Positions 8,810 through 18,547 of a stretch of 64,000 nucleotides of DNA are shown piece after piece. Position 1 is the first letter of the stretch, and each line of letters starts with the position of its first letter. This stretch comes from Pleurocapsa sp. PCC 7319. Its GTDB lineage: Bacteria; Cyanobacteriota; Cyanobacteriia; Cyanobacteriales; Xenococcaceae. The notes under the pieces are model-generated. The model was not told the DNA's origin, ran no database searches, and was given only the letters and a program-made list of their open reading frames with translations. Where the stretch lies: assembly GCF_000332195.1 (NCBI RefSeq), contig NZ_KB235922.1, positions 5,677,322 through 5,741,321 on the forward strand. The letters run 5' to 3'. Position numbers and translations under genes: made by a program.

Positions 8810-9796
8810 GTGGCGCAATTTCAAATTGAGTGTGTAGAGTCTAAAACCCTCAAAAATCAACATCAATATAGTAAGTTCGTTCTTGAACCTTTAGAGCGTG
8901 GTCAAGGTACTACTCTTGGTAATGCTTTGAGAAGAGTTCTGTTGTCCAATTTAGAAGGTGCTGCTGTTACAGCGATTCGTATTGGTGGCGGAATGGCAAA
9001 GGATGAAAGTAAGCAAGAACACAAGTTTGGGTTTGCTACTCATGAATTTGCCACTATTGAGGGAGTCAGAGAAGACGTTCTCGAAATTATTCTAAATATG
9101 AAAGAGATCGTTCTCAAAAGTTATACTAATCAGCCTCAAATAGGTCGTCTAGTAGCTACTGGTCCTGGAACAGTGACTGCTGCGCAGTTTGAGTTACCTT
9201 CTGAGATAGAAACAGTGGACTCTAGTCAGTACGTAGCTACTATTGCTGAAGGCACTAGCTTGGAAATGGAATTTCGAGTTGAGAAAGGAAAGGGCTATCG
9301 TGCAGTAGAAAGAAGTAAAGAAGAAGGCAGTTCTTTAGACTTTTTACAGATAGATGCTGTCTTTATGCCTGTTACCAAAGTGAATTACAGTGTTGAAGAT
9401 GCTCGTGTTGATGGTTCTGGTATTAGAGAACGATTGATCATGGAAATCTGGACGAACGGTAGTGTGAAGCCAGAAGAAGCCCTATCTCAAGCGGCAGGGA
9501 TTGTGGTTGATTTGTTTAATCCCTTGAAAGATCTGACTCTGGAAGAAATTCAAGATGATTATGAACCAGATGAAGATCCTACAAGTCAAATACCAATTGA
9601 AGAACTTCAATTGTCAGTGAGAGCCTACAATTGCTTGAAGCGAGCGCAGATAAACTCTGTTTCTGATTTGCTCGATTATACTCAAGAAGATCTCCTGGAA
9701 ATTAAAAACTTTGGTCAGAAATCTGCTGATGAGGTGATTGAGGCGTTACAGAAACGTTTGGGGATCACTTTGCCTCAAGAAAAATCAGGTAAGTAA
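8810..9796 (+). CDS. rpoA: RNA polymerase alpha subunit (GTG start)
   Basis: RpoA (328 residues) nucleates RNA polymerase assembly and contacts promoters and activators. The N-terminal assembly domain carries EPLERGQGTTLGNALRRVLL and the conserved VNYSVEDARV stretch. A short acidic linker is followed by the C-terminal domain from about residue 262 (IEELQLSVRAYNCLKRAQIN), ending with FGQKSADEVIEALQKRLG. The start is a GTG preceded by GGGAGA. It belongs to the alpha operon. Confidence 0.98.
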   Translation: MAQFQIECVESKTLKNQHQYSKFVLEPLERGQGTTLGNALRRVLLSNLEGAAVTAIRIGGGMAKDESKQEHKFGFATHEFATIEGVREDVLEIILNMKEIVLKSYTNQPQIGRLVATGPGTVTAAQFELPSEIETVDSSQYVATIAEGTSLEMEFRVEKGKGYRAVERSKEEGSSLDFLQIDAVFMPVTKVNYSVEDARVDGSGIRERLIMEIWTNGSVKPEEALSQAAGIVVDLFNPLKDLTLEEIQDDYEPDEDPTSQIPIEELQLSVRAYNCLKRAQINSVSDLLDYTQEDLLEIKNFGQKSADEVIEALQKRLGITLPQEKSGK

Positions 9797-9824
9797 ACAT
9801 AGCAATAAAGAAAGATTATAAATT

Positions 9825-10175
9825 ATGCGTCATCGATGTAAAGTTCCCATGTTGGGGTTGCCAGCAGATCAAAGGAAGGCGCTGCTGCGTTCTTTGGCAA
9901 CAGAAATTATTCGTCATGGTCAAATCAAAACTACTAAAACACGGGCTAAAGCAGTTCGCAGTGAAGTAGAAAAAATGATTACCTTGGCTAAGGATGGCTC
10001 GTTGGCTGCCAGAAGGCAAGCTTTAAGCTATATCTATGACAAAGAGCTAGTCAGCGAACTATTCAAAGCTGTAAATGACCGTTATAGCGATCGCAATGGT
10101 GGTTATACTCGCATTATCAGAACTAAGCGTCGTCGTGGGGATAATGCTGAAATGGCTATTATTGAGCTAGTTTAA
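9825..10175 (+). CDS. rplQ: 50S ribosomal protein L17
   Basis: L17 (116 residues), at the bottom of the large subunit near the exit tunnel. It begins [20 protein letters not shown] and has the motif [20 protein letters not shown]. It ends the alpha operon proper and is followed 16 bp later by truA, a common cyanobacterial arrangement. Confidence 0.97.
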   Translation: MRHRCKVPMLGLPADQRKALLRSLATEIIRHGQIKTTKTRAKAVRSEVEKMITLAKDGSLAARRQALSYIYDKELVSELFKAVNDRYSDRNGGYTRIIRTKRRRGDNAEMAIIELV

Positions 10176-10191
10176 CTGGGCGTTTTGATGC

Positions 10192-11028
10192 ATGGTTGTA
10201 AGCTGCCCAACTCAACAAGTAAATTCGCCAACTAGAGTAGCGCTGGTTATTCAGTATTTGGGAACTAACTTTCACGGCTGGCAAAGGCAACCCAATCAAG
10301 TTAGTGTCCAAGGCTATCTTGAAAATGCCATTTCAGATGTCGTTGGTTATCCTGTAAGAATTCATGGTGCAGGTAGGACAGATGCGGGAGTTCATGCTGC
10401 GGCTCAGGTAGCTCACTTTGAGTACCAAGGACCGATCCCAGCACACAAGTGGTCAAAAATTATCAATGCGAGACTGCCAGAGGGTATACTAGTTAGAGCT
10501 TCGGCTCAGGTTTCTGCTGATTGGCATGCTCGTTTTTCGGCTGTCTGGAGGCGTTATCGTTACACAATCTATACCGATGAGCAGCCTAACGTGTTTGTTA
10601 ACCAAACTTGTTGGCACTACTACCAGTATGTATTAGAGGAGTCTTTAATTCAAGCAGCATTAAAACCTTTACTTGGAGAACACAATCTGTCAGCTTTCAA
10701 AAGAACTGGTTCAGATAGAAATGATTCTCTAGTAGATGTCCAAGCTGCCGAATGCTATCGTCAAGGAGCATTTTTATATTTAGAGATTCAGGCAAATGGT
10801 TTTTTGTACGGTATGGTACGTCTATTAGTGGGAATGTTGGTAGAAGTAGGAGGAGGAAAGCGATCGCCCGAAGATTTTACCAACATTTGGCAAAACCAAC
10901 GACGAGAAGAAGTAAAATATTCTGCTCCTGCCAAAGGTTTGTGTTTATTGCGAGTTGGTTATCCTCAAATGCCCTTTTCTAATCACTTATGGTTTGATAC
11001 TCAGCCAAATTTTCTCTTAGCTCAGTAA
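10192..11028 (+). CDS. truA: tRNA pseudouridine(38-40) synthase TruA
   Basis: TruA (278 residues) isomerises uridines 38-40 of the tRNA anticodon arm. The catalytic aspartate is D64 in HGAGRTDAGVHA. The N-terminal motif YLGTNFHGWQRQPNQVSVQG and the C-terminal NGFLYGMVRLLVGMLVEVG are also family-specific. The short gap after rplQ suggests co-transcription with ribosomal genes, linking tRNA modification to translation capacity. Confidence 0.96.
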   Translation: MVVSCPTQQVNSPTRVALVIQYLGTNFHGWQRQPNQVSVQGYLENAISDVVGYPVRIHGAGRTDAGVHAAAQVAHFEYQGPIPAHKWSKIINARLPEGILVRASAQVSADWHARFSAVWRRYRYTIYTDEQPNVFVNQTCWHYYQYVLEESLIQAALKPLLGEHNLSAFKRTGSDRNDSLVDVQAAECYRQGAFLYLEIQANGFLYGMVRLLVGMLVEVGGGKRSPEDFTNIWQNQRREEVKYSAPAKGLCLLRVGYPQMPFSNHLWFDTQPNFLLAQ

Positions 11029-11072
11029 ACCTCTTTTATTTAAAATAATCCACAAAATACTATCACTGAAAA

Positions 11073-11525
11073 ATGAACAAAACTCCTTTACCAACTAAAC
11101 AAACACTAGAGCAAAAATGGTATGTGGTTGACGCCGAAGGTCAGCGATTAGGTCGTTTAGCTACAGAAATCGCGATGATTTTACGGGGCAAAAATAAGCC
11201 CAGCTTCACTCCCCATATGGATACTGGAGATTTCGTCATCGTTGTTAATGCCGAAAAAGTTGTGGTAACTGGTAGAAAAAACGAGCAAAAACTTTATCGC
11301 CGTCACTCTGGTCGTCCCGGAGGCATGAAAACTGAAACTTTTGACCAATTACAACGGAGAATTCCCAATCGAATTATCGAAAAAGCCGTTAAGGGGATGT
11401 TGCCTAAAAATGTCATGGGACGCAAGCTATTTACTAAGCTCAAAGTTTATGCCGGACCAGATCATCCCCATGCTGCTCAAACTCCTGAAACTTTAACTAT
11501 TAACACTATCCCCGCGAGGAACTAA
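11073..11525 (+). CDS. rplM: 50S ribosomal protein L13
   Basis: L13 (150 residues), an early-assembly large-subunit protein. The motifs [35 protein letters not shown] and [16 protein letters not shown] identify it. It is followed 3 bp later by rpsI, the conserved rplM-rpsI pair. Confidence 0.98.
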   Translation: MNKTPLPTKQTLEQKWYVVDAEGQRLGRLATEIAMILRGKNKPSFTPHMDTGDFVIVVNAEKVVVTGRKNEQKLYRRHSGRPGGMKTETFDQLQRRIPNRIIEKAVKGMLPKNVMGRKLFTKLKVYAGPDHPHAAQTPETLTINTIPARN

Positions 11526-11528
11526 ATT

Positions 11529-11936
11529 ATGGAAGGAACACAAGACAAAGTAGTATACTGGGCTACGGGGCGACGTAAATCCTCGATCGCTAGAGTGCGT
11601 TTAGTACCAGGTGAAGGCAAACTCGTAGTTAACGGTAAGCCCGGAGAAGATTATTTCAATCGTATTCCCAGCTATTTAATGTCTATTAAAGGACCCTTGG
11701 AAACATTGGGTTTTGAAAGCGAATACGATATTCTAGTCAATGCTCATGGTGGAGGTTTAACTGGTCAAGCTGATGCCGTAAAATTAGGAGTAGCAAGAGC
11801 ATTATGTAAACAAGATCCTAACAACCGTCAGCCTTTAAAGACAGAAGGTTACTTAACTCGCGATCCTCGTTGTAAGGAACGGAAAAAATATGGTCTGAAA
11901 AAAGCTCGCAAAGCGCCTCAGTTCTCTAAACGATAA
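11529..11936 (+). CDS. rpsI: 30S ribosomal protein S9
   Basis: S9 (135 residues), whose C-terminal tail contacts the P-site tRNA anticodon. It has the motifs [39 protein letters not shown] and the basic end [20 protein letters not shown] with terminal KR. It is paired with rplM. Confidence 0.98.
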   Translation: MEGTQDKVVYWATGRRKSSIARVRLVPGEGKLVVNGKPGEDYFNRIPSYLMSIKGPLETLGFESEYDILVNAHGGGLTGQADAVKLGVARALCKQDPNNRQPLKTEGYLTRDPRCKERKKYGLKKARKAPQFSKR

Positions 11937-11992
11937 ATATCATCAAGATAAATTTAAATTAGTAATTAATAAATTGTTTGAGGGACATACAA

Positions 11993-12235
11993 ATGCCTAA
12001 ACCCGATATACATCCCACTTGGTATCCAGACGCGAAGGTTATCTGTAATGGGAAAGAAGTTATGACAGTCGGTTCAACCCAGCCAGAAATTCATGTTGAT
12101 GTTTGGTCTGGTAATCATCCTTTTTATACTGGTACCCAAAAAATCATTGATACAGAAGGTAGAGTTGATCGCTTTTTACGTAAGTACGGTATGCTCGATT
12201 CTAGTAGCGAATCTGATTCTGACGCCGAAAAATAG
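11993..12235 (+). CDS. rpmE: 50S ribosomal protein L31, cysteine-poor form
   Basis: L31 (80 residues) bridges the two subunits at the central protuberance. The ATG at 11993 follows GAGGGA and gives MPKPDIHPTWYPDAKVICNG; an upstream TTG at 11978 would place the ribosome binding site inside the gene and is rejected. The conserved HVDVWSGNHPFYTGTQKI segment has W-S-G-N where zinc-binding L31 has a CxxC pair, and only one cysteine is left in the protein. The serine/aspartate-rich tail is unusual. It lies before prfA, as in other cyanobacteria. Confidence 0.94.
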   Translation: MPKPDIHPTWYPDAKVICNGKEVMTVGSTQPEIHVDVWSGNHPFYTGTQKIIDTEGRVDRFLRKYGMLDSSSESDSDAEK

Positions 12236-12256
12236 CCATTTAATAGAGATTATCTG

Positions 12257-12300
12257 CCCAGTAGTTAGCTTTAATTAACTACTGGGTTTGTTGTATTTTT
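12257..12300 (+). terminator. Terminator-like hairpin after rpmE
   Basis: A perfect 11-bp stem, CCCAGTAGTTA (12257-12267) and TAACTACTGGG (12276-12286), with an 8-base loop, is followed by a T-rich stretch ending in five Ts. It lies directly after the ribosomal block and before prfA, and is a likely intrinsic terminator, possibly partial because the T-run is interrupted. Confidence 0.65.
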
Positions 12301-12348
12301 GATGAATTTTTCTTAATAAACCATCTTGTCTTGACAGGAGAAAATCCA

Positions 12349-13458
12349 ATGGCAGAAACATATTTACTAGATAAACTAAAGTCTGTAGAACAAACTTTTC
12401 AAGAGTTAACCCATCGTCTAGCCGATCCCGACATTGCTACCAACCCTGATGAATTACAAAAAATAGCGAAAGCTCGTTCTTCATTGGAAGAAACAGTCAC
12501 GACCTATAAGCATTGGCAGCAAGCGACAGAAGAACTGTCAGGAGCCAAGGAAATTCTCAAGGAAGCTGACGATCCTGAGATGAAGGAAATGGCTAGTCTA
12601 GAAGTCAGCGAGCTCGAAGAAAAGATAGAAGGGTTAGAGAAAAAGCTCAAAGTTCTCTTGTTACCCAGAGATCCTAATGATGATAAAAATATCATGTTAG
12701 AAATTCGTGCGGGTACAGGAGGGGATGAAGCGAGTATTTGGGCTGGAGACTTAGTTCGTATGTACTCTAGATATGCTGAAAGTCAAAACTGGAAAGTTTT
12801 TTTACTCAGTGAATCTGTAGCAGATATGGGGGGGTTTAAAGAAGCAATTTTAGAAATTACAGGAGATTCAGTATATAGTAAGCTCAAGTTTGAAGCTGGA
12901 GTACATCGTGTACAACGAGTACCTGAAACTGAAGCTGGAGGTAGAGTACATACCTCTACAGCTACGGTAGCGGTGATGCCAGAAGTAGATGATGTAGAAG
13001 TGAAAATCGATCCCAAAGATATTGAACTCAAAACGGCTCGATCTGGTGGTGCTGGAGGACAAAACGTTAACAAGGTTGAAACAGCAGTAGATTTAATTCA
13101 TAAACCTACAGGAATTAGAATCTTTTGTACTGAAGAGCGATCGCAACTGCAAAACCGGGAACGAGCTATGCAAATTCTGCGGGCAAAACTATATGAGATT
13201 AAGCTAGCAGAACAACAAAAGGAAGTTCGAGGCTTAAGACTATCTCAAGTAGGTACAGGAGCGCGTTCTGAAAAAATTCGTACCTATAATTACAAAGATA
13301 ATCGCATTACCGACCATCGTTTAGGACAAAACTTTACTTTAGCGAACTCCTTAGAAGGAGATATAGAAGTAATGATTCAGTCCTGTATTTCCCAAGATCA
13401 GCAAGAAAGATTAGAGGAATTGGCTAATTCCCCCGATACTGCCGAAGCTCTCAATTAA
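12349..13458 (+). CDS. prfA: Peptide chain release factor 1
   Basis: RF1 (369 residues) ends translation at UAA and UAG. The catalytic GGQ is at residues 236-238 ([18 protein letters not shown]), and the codon-reading PxT motif is P-E-T at 192-194 ([18 protein letters not shown]), which assigns it to RF1 rather than RF2 (SPF). The ATG at 12349 follows an AGGAG ribosome binding site; an upstream TTG at 12331 overlaps that site and is not used. Length is normal. Confidence 0.97.
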   Translation: MAETYLLDKLKSVEQTFQELTHRLADPDIATNPDELQKIAKARSSLEETVTTYKHWQQATEELSGAKEILKEADDPEMKEMASLEVSELEEKIEGLEKKLKVLLLPRDPNDDKNIMLEIRAGTGGDEASIWAGDLVRMYSRYAESQNWKVFLLSESVADMGGFKEAILEITGDSVYSKLKFEAGVHRVQRVPETEAGGRVHTSTATVAVMPEVDDVEVKIDPKDIELKTARSGGAGGQNVNKVETAVDLIHKPTGIRIFCTEERSQLQNRERAMQILRAKLYEIKLAEQQKEVRGLRLSQVGTGARSEKIRTYNYKDNRITDHRLGQNFTLANSLEGDIEVMIQSCISQDQQERLEELANSPDTAEALN

Positions 13459-13543
13459 AATCAATTGTTAAACTAAAGTATTCTGGCTCAGATTTAGTAG
13501 TGATTATACAGATGAATTTGCTTCGTTCAGACTTATTAGGTTT

Positions 13544-13592
13544 TTAGCTATTAGCTATTAGCTATTAGTTAGCAGCTAGCAGCTCTTAGCTT
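13544..13592. repeat. Heptamer tandem array (TTAGCTA-type)
   Basis: Seven consecutive 7-base units: TTAGCTA three times, then degenerate copies TTAGTTA, GCAGCTA, GCAGCTC and TTAGCTT. It lies in the 174-bp gap between prfA and the Uma2-like gene. It is a cyanobacterial short tandemly repeated repetitive (STRR) sequence. Confidence 0.8.
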
Positions 13593-13632
13593 TTAAATAC
13601 TAAGAGCAAATGAATCACACCATGAAAAAACC

Positions 13633-14295
13633 ATGCTGTTAGAAATAACAAGAATTACAGTTCCGCCAGGACAAACAGTTGTTCTGGAAGACATTAGCTG
13701 GGATGAATTTGAAGCAATATTAGAAGATTTGGGAGAAAGTCGTAGTTCTCGAATAGCTTATGACCAAGGAACTCTGGAAATAATGACACCATTACCAGAA
13801 CATGAGGTTAATAAAGAATACATCGGTAATTTTGTCAAAGTTCTGCTTGAAGAACTAGATATTGAATTTTGTCCTTTAGGTTCTACTACTTTCAAAAATC
13901 AGGTAATGTTCAAAGGAATTGAACCTGATAGCTGTTTCTATATTGAGCATGAAACAGCAGTCAGAGGGAAAGATAGATTGGATTTGAATGTCGATCCGCC
14001 ACCAGATCTTGCCTTGGAAATAGATATTACCAATCGCTCTCATCCAGAGATATACCAGTCTTTAGGCGTACCCGAATTATGGCAATACGAAAAAGAGAAG
14101 CTAAAGTTTTTGCTGTTGGTAGAGGGTAAATATATTGAGTCTGAAACTAGTTCTAACTTTCCCAATTTTCCTCTTCTTGAAGTAATTCCTCAATACTTAA
14201 TCCAGTGTAGAACTGAAGGCAGAAATAAAGGGATGAAAGCATTTCGTCGTTGGGTTAAAGATCGGTTACAGGTTTTGGAGGCAAAAATCAATTAA
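13633..14295 (+). CDS. Uma2 family (DUF820) endonuclease-like protein
   Basis: A 220-residue member of the Uma2/DUF820 family, a PD-(D/E)XK nuclease-fold family greatly expanded in cyanobacteria and of unsettled function. The likely catalytic acids are E97/D99 in GIEPDSCFY and D125/E129/D131 in PPDLALEIDIT; the conserved E-H of PLPEHEVN is at 56-57. Membership rests on this motif order. It stands alone, with a repeat array upstream, and nothing in the context suggests a partner. Confidence 0.85.
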   Translation: MLLEITRITVPPGQTVVLEDISWDEFEAILEDLGESRSSRIAYDQGTLEIMTPLPEHEVNKEYIGNFVKVLLEELDIEFCPLGSTTFKNQVMFKGIEPDSCFYIEHETAVRGKDRLDLNVDPPPDLALEIDITNRSHPEIYQSLGVPELWQYEKEKLKFLLLVEGKYIESETSSNFPNFPLLEVIPQYLIQCRTEGRNKGMKAFRRWVKDRLQVLEAKIN

Positions 14296-14549
14296 GCGTT
14301 TTTTATGGGCAAAATGTCATCATCATCAAGACTACAAATAAAACGTTTGAGATTACGTACTTTCTGCTCTCGAGATGCTAGTTCAATTCAAACCCTTGCT
14401 AGAGATCGCTAGCGTCAATATCAAAAGCAATTTGGTTTCAACAATCTATAAAAAAATATGTCCAAAACATGTCGAAAAGTGTCATTGTCATCCTTGGTAA
14501 AATGTAGCAGTATTATTGATGAAGCTCTTATCTCACAGAATTAAAATCA

Positions 14550-15701
14550 ATGAGAATGACATCACTAAATTTAAACTCTATTAATTTTCTTATTCAATCT
14601 ATCTTTCTTCATCGTAAACACCACTGGCTTTTTTCTGGGCTAATTTGGCTTTTATTTGTTTTGCCTGCTCAAGCAGTAGAGTTAAGAGTGGCAATTCAAA
14701 AAAACGTCGATAGTCTGAAAGTTGGCAGCTCCACCGCAGCTATAGTCAGAGATGGTGCCGGGAAACAAATTGGCTCTCTTTCTCCGATGTCTGCTCTGGC
14801 AGCACAACCTCAAAAGCAAGGGATTGCTATCAATAATCGTCTTGGTGCGGGGGAATTAATTATTGAACCTCAAGATAATGGTTATGTGTGGATTGGCGAT
14901 CGCTGGTATCGGGGAAGAACTCGTTTAATTCGTCAAGGAAGTAATATAACTGCGATTAATCATGTTGATTTAGAGCACTATTTATATAGTGTAGTTGGGG
15001 CGGAAGCTGTTTCTACTTGGCCGATTGAAGCCCTCAAAGCTCAAGCAGTTGCCGCTCGCTCCTATGCCCTCTACAAACGCAACACCGAAGCCAATAATAT
15101 TTACGATTTAGACACGACCATTAGTACTCAGGTTTATAAAGGCTTGGATAGCGAATATACTACGACCCATGAAGCAGTTAATGGTACTCTTGGTCAAATT
15201 ATGACTTATAACAACGAGGTTATCTTAGCTGCGTTTCATTCTTCCTCAGGAGGACATACGGAAAATGTTGAAGATATCTGGACTTCTCCTTTACCCTATT
15301 TGCGAGCCGTGATAGATTACGACCATCAATCTCCTGTATTTGAGTGGCAACAGGTAATTCCCGTCAGCCGAATTCAAAGTTTAGTTGCTGGTGTCGGTCA
15401 AATTAAAGGTTTACAACCTGCCCAAATGACTCCTCATGGTCGGGTCGTCACTATGAAAGTTACAGGCGATCGCGGAAGTGCAACCGTTAGCGGCAAAAAG
15501 TTACGTAAAGCTCTAGACTTGCGTAGTACCTTATTTCGTGTTTCTACTGATGGTAATAATCTTCGAGTTCGCGGTCGTGGTTTTGGTCACGGATTAGGCT
15601 TGAGTCAATGGGGAGCTTACTATTTGGCCAAACAAGGAGTCAACTATCATCAAATTCTGGTTCACTATTATCAAAATGCCAGTTTAACCAGACTGGAATA
15701 G
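14550..15701 (+). CDS. SpoIID/LytB domain protein (exported)
   Basis: A 383-residue protein with an N-terminal signal-type hydrophobic segment (about residues 26-42, ending LPAQA) and a SpoIID/LytB domain. Recognisable motifs are EALKAQAVAARSYALYKR, AAFHSSSGGHTENVEDIW and the C-terminal GFGHGLGLSQWGAYYLAKQG. In Bacillus SpoIID is a lytic transglycosylase acting on denuded peptidoglycan; the cyanobacterial proteins are likely envelope cell-wall remodelling factors, which is inference. ATGs at 14550 and 14556 are both possible starts. Confidence 0.88.
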   Translation: MRMTSLNLNSINFLIQSIFLHRKHHWLFSGLIWLLFVLPAQAVELRVAIQKNVDSLKVGSSTAAIVRDGAGKQIGSLSPMSALAAQPQKQGIAINNRLGAGELIIEPQDNGYVWIGDRWYRGRTRLIRQGSNITAINHVDLEHYLYSVVGAEAVSTWPIEALKAQAVAARSYALYKRNTEANNIYDLDTTISTQVYKGLDSEYTTTHEAVNGTLGQIMTYNNEVILAAFHSSSGGHTENVEDIWTSPLPYLRAVIDYDHQSPVFEWQQVIPVSRIQSLVAGVGQIKGLQPAQMTPHGRVVTMKVTGDRGSATVSGKKLRKALDLRSTLFRVSTDGNNLRVRGRGFGHGLGLSQWGAYYLAKQGVNYHQILVHYYQNASLTRLE

Positions 15702-15847
15702 TAATAGTAATTATGCACTAACAAACTTATCATTTCTGATACATAATCTTGTTCAAAACTTCATCTAACAAAGGGTTGACTATTGTGTAACATGGTCGGA
15801 TGCTATCTTGCTTGTTTTTGAGTATTAACTATTGAGACAGTTTTACC

Positions 15848-16987
15848 ATGTCAAATAATTCTTCTTCTATAGATGCGGATAAATCCCCTCGTATTTTAGT
15901 TGTTTCGGTTCGTGGATATCGATTTCAAGCAGCTAATTGCTGTATCTATGAGTTTGAAGATTTACTTACCGATCTAGAATCGGCAGAGTTATTTATTCCC
16001 AGTCAAGAACATGATTTTGCCAGGAAAATTTATCGTATTGCTAAATACATTAGTCGTTCAGATCCTTTTGCCGCTAATATTGCGCCTTTCCCCCAAGAGT
16101 TGTCCTTAGACCATGAATACGATCTGTTGTTTGCGGTGCTGGATAATCCTTGGCAAATGCATCTATTAGAATCGATCCAGGGATGGCGAGATAAATGTCG
16201 CCACTCTGCTTGCTATATTGCGGAGATGTGGGAGCCTGATTTAAACAATTGGCGTTTGTTTCAAGAGCCTTGGGAGGATTTCGATCATGTTTTCTTGGGA
16301 GTTACCAAATGTCTAGAAGGCTTGAGTAAGTCCATTAAACCTCCTGTGACTTATGTGCCTCCTGCTGTTGATACTTTAAGATTTTCTCCTTACCCCAATC
16401 CTCCTGAGCGTCTAATTGATGTTTCTTATGTGGGAAGGCGATCGCCTAATATTCATGATGCTTTGGTACAAAGGGCATCAAAAGATAACTTCTTTTACTA
16501 CTACGACACCATGAAAGGTCAGTTAGAAATAGGTAATCCTAAAGAACATCGCCTATTATTAGCAGGTCTCTTTCAAAGAAGTCGCTATAACATTACTAAC
16601 TACGCTAAATTTAACTCTACTGAAGAAACAGGGGGGACTCAAGAGATTGGCTATCGCTTTTTCGAAGGAGCAGCAGCAGGAACTGTAATGGTGGGAATGC
16701 CACCCGCAGGAGACGCTTTCCCCCGTTATTTTGATTGGGAAGATGCAATGATTAAGGTGGATTTTTCAGGAACAGATGTAGTTGAAACGATCGCCGAGCT
16801 AGATGCTCAACCAGAAAGATTAGGACGTATCAGCCGTCATAATGTAGCGAACTGTTTACTGAAGCACGATTGGGCTTACCGCTGGCGCGATATGTTAGCC
16901 GCGTTGGATCTGAAACCCAGTCCGGCGATGATCGCCCGAGAAAAATATTTGCAGGAATTAGCTCAAAGTATTTTGGCAGAGGTTTAA
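15848..16987 (+). CDS. Glycosyltransferase-like protein (GT-B type, CgeB-like)
   Basis: A 379-residue soluble protein. A first half with a Rossmann-like opening (SPRILVVSVRGYRF) leads through YVPPAVDTLRFS (169-180), the hinge motif typical of GT-B glycosyltransferases and CgeB-like proteins, into a C-terminal part with YRFFEGAAAGTVMVGMPPAG. That last motif resembles the donor-binding region of family 1 enzymes (glutamate, then a glycine-rich turn). Donor and acceptor are unknown. It stands alone and is closed by a clear terminator. Confidence 0.7.
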   Translation: MSNNSSSIDADKSPRILVVSVRGYRFQAANCCIYEFEDLLTDLESAELFIPSQEHDFARKIYRIAKYISRSDPFAANIAPFPQELSLDHEYDLLFAVLDNPWQMHLLESIQGWRDKCRHSACYIAEMWEPDLNNWRLFQEPWEDFDHVFLGVTKCLEGLSKSIKPPVTYVPPAVDTLRFSPYPNPPERLIDVSYVGRRSPNIHDALVQRASKDNFFYYYDTMKGQLEIGNPKEHRLLLAGLFQRSRYNITNYAKFNSTEETGGTQEIGYRFFEGAAAGTVMVGMPPAGDAFPRYFDWEDAMIKVDFSGTDVVETIAELDAQPERLGRISRHNVANCLLKHDWAYRWRDMLAALDLKPSPAMIAREKYLQELAQSILAEV

Positions 16988-17022
16988 TTATTCAGTCAAA
17001 CTATTGCTAAATCAAGAATTCG

Positions 17023-17046
17023 CGGGATTAAAATCCCGTTTTTTTA
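17023..17046 (+). terminator. Intrinsic terminator after the glycosyltransferase-like gene
   Basis: The stem CGGGAT (17023-17028) and ATCCCG (17033-17038), with a 4-base loop, is followed by a T-run of eight or so bases. It is 36 bp after the stop codon. Confidence 0.8.
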
Positions 17047-17084
17047 TGACTGTTTTTAATCCCGACTAAAATTATCGGGTATAT

Positions 17085-17114
17085 TTGACCGACAGTTTTT
17101 GACTGTGATACTAT
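17085..17114 (+). promoter_or_regulatory. Possible promoter of thrC
   Basis: TTGACC (17085-17090) and TACTAT (17109-17114) are 18 bp apart and lie 34 bp before the thrC ATG, just after a terminator. The -10 element is one base off a good consensus. This is the only candidate seen in the short gap. Confidence 0.45.
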
Positions 17115-17147
17115 CGGAATCACTGTTGACGGAATCCTAGTTAAATC

Positions 17148-18446
17148 ATGACTCAGACACCAATCAAAACTACTAAAGGCAAGACTTTCACAAATTTAGT
17201 GTCCAAAGAAGGTGGAGTAAAATATCCCCTTAAAGCTCTTAACGTATGTGAGGAAACTTTTTCTCCTCTAGAAGTGGCTTATGACTATGACGAAATCCGT
17301 CGACAAGTAAGCCGGGAGAGTATTGCAGCAGGTCCTCATTCTATCTGGCGTTATAAAGCGTTTCTACCTGTAGAAAGTGAAAATCCTATTGACGTTGGTA
17401 CTGGGATGACTCCTTTGGTCAAATCTCATCGTTTAGCTCGTCAACTGGGTCTAAAAAATCTTTATATCAAGAACGATGCGGTCAATATGCCTACCCTCAG
17501 CTTCAAAGATCGGGTAGTATCAGTAGCTCTAACTCGTGCTAGAGAGCTAGGATTCTCTACAGTCTCTTGTGCCAGTACTGGTAATTTAGCTAACTCCACA
17601 GCGGCGATCGCTGCTCATGCTGGAATGGACTGTTGTGTATTTATTCCTGCGGATTTAGAGGCAGGAAAAGTTCTGGGAACTTTAATTTATAACCCAACAT
17701 TAATGGCAGTCAAAGGTAACTATGACCAAGTAAACCGTCTCTGTTCTGAGGTAGGAAATAGCTACGGTTGGGGTTTCGTCAACATTAATCTTCGTCCTTA
17801 CTATTCTGAAGGTTCTAAAACTCTTGGTTTTGAGGTAGCCGAACAACTAGGCTGGGAATTACCCGATCACATCGTCGCTCCTCTTGCTTCTGGTTCTCTG
17901 TTTACCAAGATCTATAAAGGTTTTAATGAATTTGTCAAAGTGGGTCTGGTAGAAGAAAAAGCTGTTCGGTTTAGTGGCGCACAAGCAGAAGGCTGTTCTC
18001 CCATCGCTCAAGCCTTTAAAGAAGGTAGAGATTTTGTTACTCCTGTTAAACCTAATACTATTGCTAAGTCCATTGCGATCGGTAATCCCGCCGATGGATT
18101 CTACGCTTTAGATATAGCACGCAAAACTAACGGTAATATCGAATCTGTAACAGATGCCGAAATCGTAGAGGGAATGAAGCTGCTGGCAGAAACCGAAGGT
18201 ATCTTTACTGAAACTGCTGGTGGTACTACGATCGCCGTGCTGAAAAAATTAGTAGAAGCTGGCAAAATTAATCCCGAGGAGAAAACAGTTGTCTACATTA
18301 CTGGAAATGGTTTAAAAACCCAAGAGGCCGTACAAGGATACATTGGCGAACCTTTAATCATTGAACCCAAGCTAGACAGTTTTGAGCGTGCATTAGAACG
18401 TTCTCGTACTCTAGAGCGTCTTGAATGGCAACAAACTAGTGTATAG
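17148..18446 (+). CDS. thrC: Threonine synthase
   Basis: A 432-residue PLP enzyme converting O-phosphohomoserine to threonine. The PLP lysine is K120 in MPTLSFKDRVVSVAL, followed by the phosphate-cup motif CASTGNLANSTAAIAAHAG. The N-terminal extension (VCEETFSPLEVAYDYDEI) is of the plant/cyanobacterial type, and the C-terminal TETAGGTTIAVLKK is conserved. It is followed 101 bp later by a ThiS/MoaD-like gene and then a terminator, so the two are probably one transcript. Confidence 0.95.
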   Translation: MTQTPIKTTKGKTFTNLVSKEGGVKYPLKALNVCEETFSPLEVAYDYDEIRRQVSRESIAAGPHSIWRYKAFLPVESENPIDVGTGMTPLVKSHRLARQLGLKNLYIKNDAVNMPTLSFKDRVVSVALTRARELGFSTVSCASTGNLANSTAAIAAHAGMDCCVFIPADLEAGKVLGTLIYNPTLMAVKGNYDQVNRLCSEVGNSYGWGFVNINLRPYYSEGSKTLGFEVAEQLGWELPDHIVAPLASGSLFTKIYKGFNEFVKVGLVEEKAVRFSGAQAEGCSPIAQAFKEGRDFVTPVKPNTIAKSIAIGNPADGFYALDIARKTNGNIESVTDAEIVEGMKLLAETEGIFTETAGGTTIAVLKKLVEAGKINPEEKTVVYITGNGLKTQEAVQGYIGEPLIIEPKLDSFERALERSRTLERLEWQQTSV

Positions 18447-18547
18447 TTTTCAACTTTAATTTAATCTATCTTCGACAGGTGGTTAATTAAGTTAATTAAT
18501 AAGTAGCCATCGTTAATCATCAATTATCTATTTTTTTCTGATTTCAT

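Noticed and set aside
1-13458. Many antisense frames inside ribosomal genes (for example 1433-1678, 2934-3299, 8301-8567).
   Set aside because: They are complementary shadows of well-identified, highly conserved genes and have no independent support.
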